Source: JAGTRI01 sp964580405
GTDB lineage: Archaea; Thermoproteota; Bathyarchaeia; Bathyarchaeales; DTEX01
Direction of reading: 5' to 3'
Length of the DNA stretch: 20,688 bases
Assembly (NCBI GenBank): GCA_964580405.1
Contig: CAZOKM010000023.1
Span: forward strand, 1-20,688
This document shows positions 1-5,724 of the stretch, piece by piece; within the stretch, counting starts at the first letter, position 1, and each line of letters starts with the position of its first letter. The translations under genes were made by a program, and so were the position numbers. A model generated the notes under the pieces. It was given only the letters and a program-made list of their open reading frames with translations, did no database searches and was not told where the DNA came from.

Positions 1-81
1 GACGCGTACCCGTGGATTTCCTTCGTCATGCCCCTAACAATCGCATACTACCAGTTGGTGAACGCCCCGTCTTCACGATGA
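1..81 (+). CDS. possible C-terminal end of a gene entering from the left (partial)
   Basis: Frame 1 is open from the first base and stops with TGA at 79-81. It encodes 26 residues with a hydrophobic stretch around YPWISFVMPLTIAYYQL, which could be the last membrane helix of a plus-strand protein. It would overlap the 3' end of the convergent dehydratase gene by about 34 bases. The stretch is too short to assign a family, and a chance open frame is a real possibility. Confidence 0.2.
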   Translation, partial: DAYPWISFVMPLTIAYYQLVNAPSSR

Positions 82-1211
82 AGTGCCGGCGGCCACCCGG
101 TTGACGCTGCCTGCCTTTTTTTCGCGGTCTCCTCGTCGAAGTCGACCCCCAAGCCCGGCGCGTCCGGCGCGAAAGCGTAGCCTTCCTCCCACCTGATTTG
201 CTTGGGGAACAGGTCGTTCGCGAAGCCACCCGGCTTGAGGGGCATCTCCTGCACCCCGACGTTGGTGGAGGCCATGCAGAGGGCGACGCAGGCAGCTGCG
301 CTTACGGGTCCAAGCGGGTTGTGGGGCGCGATGTCGATGTAGTGCGTCTCGCACCAGTGAGTGATCTTGAGGGCTTCGGTCAGCCCGCCGACTATGCAGA
401 GGTCGACGCGGGCGTAGTTAATCAGCTCCTCCTCGATGGCTTCTCTGAAGGCCCATTTCGACGCCCACTGCTCGCCAGCGGCTATCGGAAGAGACACGTG
501 CCTCGCAAGCGTGCGGTAGCTGGAGGGGTTTTCTGACCGCAGCGGGTCCTCGACGAAGAAGGGCTTGTACGGCTCGATGGCTTTGCAGAGGGCAACGGCG
601 TTAGCCGTGTCGAGGCGCGTGTGCACGTCGAAGACTATGTCGGCGTCTGCGCCAACGGCTTCCCTAACCAAAGCTGTCTGGTCCTTGGCCATTTGAATTG
701 ACTTTGCGGGTTCAAGAAGTCCCCTTTTTTCTTTTCCTTTATTGATTACTCCGGTCTCGGGCTGACTCAAACGAACAAATTTCCATCCTTCATGCACCGC
801 GCGCTCGCAGCTCTTCACCAGCTCCTCGTTCGTATTCCCCCAAGTGTGCGGGTAACATACTACTTTATCGCGGACGGGTCCGCCGAGAAGCTTGTAAACA
901 GGCAAGCCCAACGATTTGCCTTTGATGTCCCAAAGAGCAATGTCGATGGCGCTGATGGCGCATGCGTAAACCTTGTCGGCGGGGAAGAAGCTCCCTCTGT
1001 ACATGTGCTGCCAGAGGCGTTCGGTGCTGAAGGGGTCCTGGCCCACGACGATTTGGGACAGGTGCTCAATCGCCTTTTTTATCGCGGCTCCCCACCAGCG
1101 GATGCCCACTTCTCCGAGCCCGTAAACGCCTTCGTCGGTCTCAACCTTCACTACGAAGTATGTTCTCCCGGAGTCTGCCACAAAAAAGGTCTTTATTTTT
1201 GAAACCTTCAT
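48..1211 (-). CDS. enolase-superfamily sugar-acid dehydratase (galactonate/gluconate dehydratase-like)
   Basis: This 387-residue protein is a mandelate racemase/muconate lactonizing enzyme family member that probably removes water from an aldonic acid (such as galactonate or gluconate) to give a 2-keto-3-deoxy acid in the cytoplasm. The N-terminal capping domain covers about residues 1-125 and the barrel follows. Metal ligands are visible as Asp195 (FDVH, with His197), Glu221 (VEDPL) and Glu247 (AAGEQW). His197 and His297 (IAPHNPLGP) match the acid/base histidines of galactonate dehydratase. The ATG at 1211 puts the usual short strand at the N-terminus; no strong ribosome site is seen, but a TATA-like box lies about 35 bases upstream. 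The beta-helix gene lies 94 bases upstream on the same strand, so shared regulation in saccharide breakdown is plausible. Exact substrate is not readable from sequence. Confidence 0.88.
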   Translation of the reverse strand: MKVSKIKTFFVADSGRTYFVVKVETDEGVYGLGEVGIRWWGAAIKKAIEHLSQIVVGQDPFSTERLWQHMYRGSFFPADKVYACAISAIDIALWDIKGKSLGLPVYKLLGGPVRDKVVCYPHTWGNTNEELVKSCERAVHEGWKFVRLSQPETGVINKGKEKRGLLEPAKSIQMAKDQTALVREAVGADADIVFDVHTRLDTANAVALCKAIEPYKPFFVEDPLRSENPSSYRTLARHVSLPIAAGEQWASKWAFREAIEEELINYARVDLCIVGGLTEALKITHWCETHYIDIAPHNPLGPVSAAACVALCMASTNVGVQEMPLKPGGFANDLFPKQIRWEEGYAFAPDAPGLGVDFDEETAKKRQAASTGWPPALHREDGAFTNW

Positions 1212-1243
1212 AACATTTCGCCGCCGTTAATAGAATGTCGTGG

Positions 1244-1254
1244 TTAGTATAAAA
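1244..1254 (-). promoter_or_regulatory. TATA-like box for the dehydratase gene
   Basis: On the minus strand the sequence reads TTTTATACTAA, centred about 38 bases before the ATG at 1211. With archaeal spacing of about 25 bp this predicts a transcript start near 1223 and a leader of about 12 bases. It suggests the dehydratase can be transcribed separately from the upstream beta-helix gene. Confidence 0.4.
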
Positions 1255-1305
1255 CATGAAGCGAAGCGCAACATTATTCATATTGTTGAGTAACGAGCCA
1301 TTTTG

Positions 1306-2670
1306 TTAATGGTGTAAGAATTTTATGTTCCGTGCGTTTTCGACGGTGAACCTGCCCTGTTCAGCGTTTTTGATTTGTTGGCCATGGATTGTTAGGTTTT
1401 CGAACGACACGTTCTCGACGAGGCGCTTTCCATCGTACCCGTGGATTATCGAGAACGGGGAAGGCCCGTCTACGACCGCGATGTCTTTGAATTGAATGTT
1501 CCTGATACGCCCACGATTCGTTGCGTGAAATTCTTTTTTGTCCTCGGGGACGCTGAGCACGCCGTCCCACGCCCCGTGGAGGTAGCGCCTCTTCACTTCT
1601 TCCGGGTCTTTTGGGCTGTCTAGGCTGTACTGAGAGAGAAATATTGCCAAGTCGAAGAGCTTGTGGCGAGCGTCCTCCACGCGCACGTCCTCGTAGCGGA
1701 CGTCCTCAACCGTCGCGAAGTCGCCATTGTGTATGCTGAAGACTGCTCCGCGTTCAACGTGTATCACGTCGCAGTCCTCGAAGACGATGTCGCGCAACCT
1801 GTTCGCCCTCAATTCGAATCCGATTTCGAGACCGTTCCCCCAGAGCGCGTTCCAAAACACTGAATGAGAAACTCTGACTTTTTCGACGCCGTTTTCTGGT
1901 GGATAATCCCATAATGCTTTGATTGCAACGCAGTCGTCCTTTGTGCGGATGAAGCAGTCGTCGACGTTCACGCTCCTGCTCCTCACGACGTCGACGCCGT
2001 CGTCGCTCCCGTTGTCGCTCACGACCTTCACATTGCGAACGTCCACTCGGTCGCAGTTTATCGGCACAATCTGCCAAGTCTGGCTGTTCACGACCGTAAC
2101 ACCCTCAACCTCGACTCCGCGGCAGTCCTGAAACTGGAGCAGCCTCTGCCGCCTCTCGCCCCTCCACTCGTTAATCCGAGTCCCGTCAAGCACGCCTCGG
2201 CCAGCGACACGAATGCCCTCTGCATTCTCTGCGAGGACGCAGCCCTCAACCACCGCTCCTTCGTCGATGTAGACCGTTTGCCCGCTTTCCACGCGTATGA
2301 CGCCTGCTTCGTGGACCTTGTTCGGACCGAAATAGATGGTGTCCGGACTGTCCACTTTTGGGACCCCTTCTTCCGGCGGGTCTGCGAAGAGGAAAAGCGG
2401 ACTAACAGCGGGGTCACGGTTCAACTCGACGCTCATCTTGCACGGTTTGTCAATCGTAAACCGGACTTCGTTCGAGTCGAAGGAGGGCTTTATGCCCAGG
2501 CTCAGGGGACGCACGTCCGCCCACTTGACGTCGCAATTGGCTTTAACCGTTACCTGGCTTGCTTCTTCGAAGTTGAACTGGGCGACCGCTGCGACGGGGA
2601 CGTCGTAGACGGGGATTTCCTTATTGTTTATTTGGACCTTGAACGCTTGTGACGGTTTTACGCAACTCAC
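1306..2670 (-). CDS. GH28/GH49-like right-handed beta-helix glycoside hydrolase
   Basis: This 454-residue protein has an N-terminal beta-sandwich-like domain (about 1-115, ending near the PDTIYFGPNKVH segment) followed by a parallel beta-helix of polygalacturonase/dextranase type. In the helix, SDDGVD (Asp224) aligns with the NTD motif of GH28 and Asp245-Asp246 of KDDCVAIK aligns with its catalytic Asp pair. The later GHG motif appears as GNG (278-280), so the family's usual His is Asn, and no clear RIK motif follows; clan GH-N family GH49 is therefore an alternative. There is no signal peptide, so it probably acts inside the cell on imported oligosaccharides. The start is the GTG at 2670: an AGGAG site lies 9 bases upstream, and the frame has a TAG just before that. 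The upstream ATG at 2676 is out of frame. Confidence 0.8.
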   Translation of the reverse strand: MSCVKPSQAFKVQINNKEIPVYDVPVAAVAQFNFEEASQVTVKANCDVKWADVRPLSLGIKPSFDSNEVRFTIDKPCKMSVELNRDPAVSPLFLFADPPEEGVPKVDSPDTIYFGPNKVHEAGVIRVESGQTVYIDEGAVVEGCVLAENAEGIRVAGRGVLDGTRINEWRGERRQRLLQFQDCRGVEVEGVTVVNSQTWQIVPINCDRVDVRNVKVVSDNGSDDGVDVVRSRSVNVDDCFIRTKDDCVAIKALWDYPPENGVEKVRVSHSVFWNALWGNGLEIGFELRANRLRDIVFEDCDVIHVERGAVFSIHNGDFATVEDVRYEDVRVEDARHKLFDLAIFLSQYSLDSPKDPEEVKRRYLHGAWDGVLSVPEDKKEFHATNRGRIRNIQFKDIAVVDGPSPFSIIHGYDGKRLVENVSFENLTIHGQQIKNAEQGRFTVENARNIKFLHH

Positions 2671-2675
2671 CTTCC

Positions 2676-2680
2676 ATTTC
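2676..2680 (-). promoter_or_regulatory. ribosome binding site deciding the GTG start of the beta-helix gene
   Basis: Minus-strand AGGAG lies about 9 bases before the GTG at 2670. It supports GTG over the nearby ATG, which is out of frame. Base positions are accurate to within a few bases. Confidence 0.5.
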
Positions 2681-2738
2681 TCCTAAGTCGTAGTGAACGC
2701 TTTTACCACAATTTCCCTAGACGGCAAGCTTAAAGTCA

Positions 2739-2766
2739 TTAGTATTATTTTTCTACATAATACTAA
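2739..2766. promoter_or_regulatory. perfect 10-bp inverted repeat between divergent genes, possible operator
   Basis: TTAGTATTAT (2739-2748) and ATAATACTAA (2757-2766) are exact reverse complements separated by 8 bases. The element lies in the 218-bp gap between the minus-strand beta-helix gene and the plus-strand RAM-domain pair. Its symmetry and place suit a dimeric regulator, for example an Lrp-type protein; a hairpin in a transcript is the alternative. The regulator is inferred, not shown. Confidence 0.5.
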
Positions 2767-2840
2767 AAGATGACGACTCCGTGTTCACCGATGCTACGGA
2801 CAATTTTACACACACAACCCAGGTAAAGGATTTGAATAAA

Positions 2841-2852
2841 AATATTTTATAT
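2841..2852 (+). promoter_or_regulatory. TATA-like box for the RAM-domain pair
   Basis: The sequence AATATTTTATAT is centred about 42 bases before the preferred GTG start at 2889. Usual archaeal spacing puts the transcript start near 2873, leaving a short leader that still contains the AGGTGA ribosome site at 2876-2881. This argues against the longer reading from the ATG at 2781. Confidence 0.45.
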
Positions 2853-2888
2853 GAGGTTAACATAGGAATATGCAAAGGTGAATGGTTA

Positions 2889-3149
2889 GTGGTCGAAGCT
2901 TTCATCCTCGTCAAGATTGCCACGCAGACGGTGGAGTCGGGCTACAACCGGTCTGTTGTTGAAAAAATTTGCCGCATGAAATGCGTCGAGAACGTACAGC
3001 TGCTTTTTGGTGACTACGACGCCATTGTGAAGCTGAACGCTCCTAAAATCCATGACGTTGAGAACACGGTCATCGAGGAGATTTCGATGATCACGGGAGT
3101 CGAATCTACCGTGACGCTTCTGTGCGTCGACGAAAGGATTCTTGAATAG
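2889..3149 (+). CDS. stand-alone Lrp/AsnC ligand-binding (RAM) domain protein, first copy
   Basis: The 86-residue product is a single RAM domain, the small-molecule sensing fold of Lrp/AsnC regulators, with no DNA-binding helix-turn-helix. Family features are the opening strand VVEAFILVKIA, the FGDYDAIVKL segment matching the family GDYD motif, and the closing ITGVESTVTLL strand. The frame is open back to an ATG at 2781, but those extra 36 residues look unlike the family. The GTG at 2889 is preferred because AGGTGA lies 7 bases before it and a TATA-like box lies at the right distance. It is followed directly by a second RAM gene with a 11-base gap. Stand-alone RAM proteins are known to form ring oligomers and to bind amino acids; the ligand here is unknown. 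Confidence 0.8.
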   Translation: MVEAFILVKIATQTVESGYNRSVVEKICRMKCVENVQLLFGDYDAIVKLNAPKIHDVENTVIEEISMITGVESTVTLLCVDERILE

Positions 3150-3153
3150 GAGG
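3148..3153 (+). promoter_or_regulatory. strong ribosome binding site of the second RAM gene
   Basis: AGGAGG overlaps the last base of the first RAM gene's stop codon region and sits 7 bases before ATG 3161, which indicates translational coupling of the pair. Confidence 0.7.
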
Positions 3154-3160
3154 AAAGAAA

Positions 3161-3406
3161 ATGGAAATAGGATATGTCCTGTTCAACCTCGAACCCGGAA
3201 CTAAGAAGACCTTCCTGGAAAAGGTTAGGAAAATAAAGGCGGTCAAAAAGGCACACCTCGTTATCGGCATCTTCGACGCGGTGGCGAGAATTGAGGCGGC
3301 GAACGTCGAAGAGCTCGAGAAGGTTTACCTGAACGAGATCGACAGCATAACCGGAGTGATGAATTCAAGACTCCACTTCGTCGCGTGCCCCAGAACCCGA
3401 AAATAG
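3161..3406 (+). CDS. stand-alone Lrp/AsnC ligand-binding (RAM) domain protein, second copy
   Basis: This 81-residue protein is a second RAM domain without a helix-turn-helix, showing the IGYVLFNLEPG opening strand, the VIGIFDAVARIEA core and the ITGVMNSRLHFVA closing strand. Its ATG is preceded by AGGAGG (3148-3153) at 7 bases, overlapping the stop codon of the first copy, so the two are clearly translated from one transcript and probably form a heteromer or related homomers. The two copies are distant in sequence, which points to an old duplication with split roles. The gene converges on the glutamine amidotransferase gene with only 21 bases between stops. Confidence 0.82.
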   Translation: MEIGYVLFNLEPGTKKTFLEKVRKIKAVKKAHLVIGIFDAVARIEAANVEELEKVYLNEIDSITGVMNSRLHFVACPRTRK

Positions 3407-3427
3407 TCAGCCAGACGCATTAAGGTT

Positions 3428-4108
3428 CTACATCCCAGCAATTTTGAAGAAGTTTTTCAGCACCATTTTACCATCCCGGTGCTGTTCGTCGTAGGACTCG
3501 GGGTGGAACTGGGTCCCGTAGATCGGCTTCTGCCTGTGCTTAATGGCTTGAACTCTGCATTCGCTTGTGCTGGCCAAATTCGCGAACTCCTTGGGCAATT
3601 CCTTGATCTCCCAGTAATGGTATTCGGGAACAGCAATCTCGTCTTCTAGGCCGTCAAACAGGGGGTCCCTCATCAGTATTTTGACCTTAGTGATCCCCCA
3701 CTCCTTCAGCATCCCGGGGCGGTAGTTCGGGTTCGGGTCCTCCTCCCCCGGCTTCAGCGGACGCAGCGGACCGCATTCTCCGCCGAACGCGTACGCGACG
3801 AGCTGATGGCCGCCGCACAAGGCTAGGGTCGGAACGTTGCCGTCCTTCAATAGTGTGAAGAGCTCCTTGAACCCTCCGAAGTCGTACTCCTTCCAGTCGG
3901 TGCTGCACCCGCTTATGATTAGGGCCTGAACCTTGGACTCCAATAAATCCTTCCTGTTGACGCGGAGGAAGTGCACGGGCAGGCAGTGAACGCCCGACAG
4001 CTTCTCGAACAACGCGCACCTCTCCATCACCCTGGCAAGATGGCCGGACCTTGCGTTCTCGTCTCTGTTGATCGCGTTCGGATGCTCAATGTCGACGAAG
4101 CAGATCAT
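3428..4108 (-). CDS. class I glutamine amidotransferase domain protein
   Basis: The 226-residue protein is a stand-alone class I (triad) glutaminase of the GMP synthase/anthranilate synthase type. The nucleophile elbow is LALCGGHQ with Cys98, and the second half of the triad is His202 and Glu204 in TQFHPES. These enzymes release ammonia from glutamine for a partner synthetase; gamma-glutamyl hydrolases use the same fold. No synthetase partner is adjacent, so the acceptor is unknown. The ATG at 4108 gives the usual short first strand; the ribosome site (GGGG region) is weak, and a TATA-like CTATACTG lies around 4147-4158 on the same strand. Its tail converges with the RAM pair. Confidence 0.82.
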   Translation of the reverse strand: MICFVDIEHPNAINRDENARSGHLARVMERCALFEKLSGVHCLPVHFLRVNRKDLLESKVQALIISGCSTDWKEYDFGGFKELFTLLKDGNVPTLALCGGHQLVAYAFGGECGPLRPLKPGEEDPNPNYRPGMLKEWGITKVKILMRDPLFDGLEDEIAVPEYHYWEIKELPKEFANLASTSECRVQAIKHRQKPIYGTQFHPESYDEQHRDGKMVLKNFFKIAGM

Positions 4109-4315
4109 GCCAAGCCCCGGTGTTGAACCTTCCGGCTAATGAAATCACAGTATAGCTCTTTCGTCCTCAAATGGTTTACTGGGGAACCCAAGCTGCTTAG
4201 GAAAAGAATAAGGAAGACATGACAGGTTGGGATGACGTCCTTTATCTGTAATGCGGGTTGTTCTAATGTATAGATTAATAAGCGTTTTTCGGGTATTTTA
4301 CTGCGAGGCTACAGG
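4109..4315. other. divergent intergenic region between amidotransferase and serpin
   Basis: This 207-bp stretch holds the outward-facing start regions of both genes. On the minus strand a TATA-like box lies near 4147-4158. On the plus strand AGATTAATAAG near 4272-4283 is a candidate box that would give a transcript start near 4302, just before the serpin ribosome site. No open frame or repeat of note was seen. Confidence 0.35.
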
Positions 4316-5602
4316 GTGACGGAGCAATCAACGAAAAGAAAAACTGCATCAGCTATACTCGTAGTTTTTTTAGTGTTTTTAGTCGGATCTTCTGCCAACG
4401 AAATAGCCATCATCTATCTGGATACGCAAAGCCGAATCAGCGACGCCTATGCCCTGTCCGACGAAAGGGCAAGCTCCGTTGACAAAAGCCTCGTTTCCTC
4501 GAACACCGGGTTCGCCCTGAACCTTTTCAAAGAGCTGATCGCCGAGGACCAGAACGGGAACGTCTTCATTTCGCCCTTGAGCGTCTCGATCGCTCTGTCG
4601 ATGGCCTTCAACGGGGCGGAAGGCACAACGCGGGATGCCATGGCGAGGGTCCTTCAACTTGGGAACATGAGTCTGGAAGAGCTGAATCAGGGATATTTGG
4701 ACTTAATCGAGAGCCTGGAAAATGCCGATATTCTTGTACAATTGAGTATCGCCGATTCTATTTGGATAAGGGACAGCTTCGAACCTTACGTTAGGCAGGA
4801 ATTTACGCAAAGGGTCACGGAATTCTTCAGGAGCGAGGTTTTTACTCGCGATTTCGGGAGCCAGCAGACTGTCGACGAGATTAACGCTTGGGTAAGCGAC
4901 CAGACAGACGGGAAAATAGACAAAATGGTGGACGAAATTGGTTCCCAGCTCGCTATGTTCTTGATTAACGCGATTTACTTCAAGGGAGAGTGGGTAACGA
5001 GCTTCGACGAGTCGGCAACCGAGGCGTCCGACTTCTTCCTCTCCGACGGAAGCGCAGTAAGCGTTGACATGATGTCGACGAAGGGAAACTTCAGCTACCT
5101 TCAGGGGGAAGACTTCACGGCCGTACGGCTTCCATACGGCAGAGACAAAATCGCAATGTACGTGTTCCTGCCGGACAGGGACGTCGCACTCGACTCTTTC
5201 GTTGAGTCACTGAGCCGAGAAACACTGGAAAACTACGTGGAAGGCTTCAGCCCGATGGGAAGCCTGCAGGTGAAGCTTCCCAAGTTCAAGATAGAATACG
5301 GGGTGAAACGTCTGAACGATGTCCTAAAGAATCTGGGGATGGGAACTGCTTTTATTCCGGCCGAAGCCAATTTCGGAGGCATCGCCACTAAACAACTTTA
5401 CATAGACTACGTGGACCACAAAGCCACCATTGAGGTCAACGAGAAGGGAACCGTGGCATCAGCCGCAACCGTCGTGGGAATAAGTTTTTCCGCCGTTGGT
5501 CCGACCTTTAGCGTGGACAGACCCTTCTTTTTCGTAATCAGGGACGACCGCTCAGGAACAGTACTGTTCATGGGAAAGGTTGAGAACCCAACAGCAACGT
5601 GA
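4316..5602 (+). CDS. exported or membrane-anchored serpin (serine protease inhibitor)
   Basis: This 428-residue protein is a complete serpin. A hydrophobic segment at about 11-35 follows a basic start, so it is exported or anchored outside the membrane, then comes a linker to about residue 60. Serpin signatures include NVFISPLSVSIALSMAFNG (about 82-100), LINAIYFKGEW (216-226) and the C-terminal DRPFFFVIRD. The hinge reads EKGTVASAAT (376-385), with small residues as in inhibitory serpins. Counting from the hinge Gly378, with the same spacing to the RPF segment as alpha-1-antitrypsin, puts the scissile bond at Ser392-Ala393 with Phe at P2. That suggests an elastase- or subtilisin-like target. 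The start is GTG 4316 with GAGG 7 bases upstream. Serpins are sparse in archaea, so gene transfer is likely in its history. Confidence 0.93.
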   Translation: MTEQSTKRKTASAILVVFLVFLVGSSANEIAIIYLDTQSRISDAYALSDERASSVDKSLVSSNTGFALNLFKELIAEDQNGNVFISPLSVSIALSMAFNGAEGTTRDAMARVLQLGNMSLEELNQGYLDLIESLENADILVQLSIADSIWIRDSFEPYVRQEFTQRVTEFFRSEVFTRDFGSQQTVDEINAWVSDQTDGKIDKMVDEIGSQLAMFLINAIYFKGEWVTSFDESATEASDFFLSDGSAVSVDMMSTKGNFSYLQGEDFTAVRLPYGRDKIAMYVFLPDRDVALDSFVESLSRETLENYVEGFSPMGSLQVKLPKFKIEYGVKRLNDVLKNLGMGTAFIPAEANFGGIATKQLYIDYVDHKATIEVNEKGTVASAATVVGISFSAVGPTFSVDRPFFFVIRDDRSGTVLFMGKVENPTAT

Positions 5603-5693
5603 CCGCCACCCTACTTTTTCAGAGCTCACTCGATGTGGTCGGCGGCTTCTTTATCTTTTACCTGTGCTTGGCGGATGACGGTATGTGATTACG

Positions 5694-5708
5694 TCTTATA
5701 TATTATTA
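5694..5708 (+). promoter_or_regulatory. TATA box for a leaderless GH94 transcript
   Basis: CTTATATATTATTAA is centred about 25 bp before the ATG at 5725, and no ribosome site lies between them. This is the arrangement of an archaeal leaderless gene, with transcription starting at or next to the ATG. Confidence 0.6.
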
Positions 5709-5724
5709 AGAGCAATAAGATATC

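Noticed and set aside
792..1202. 136-codon plus-strand open frame inside the dehydratase gene
   Set aside because: It is antisense to well-conserved enolase-superfamily sequence and has no ribosome site or family features; a shadow of a GC-rich gene.
2781..2888. 36-residue N-terminal extension of the first RAM protein
   Set aside because: It crosses a TATA-like box, is unlike the family, and a GTG with a ribosome site at 2889 fits the domain start.
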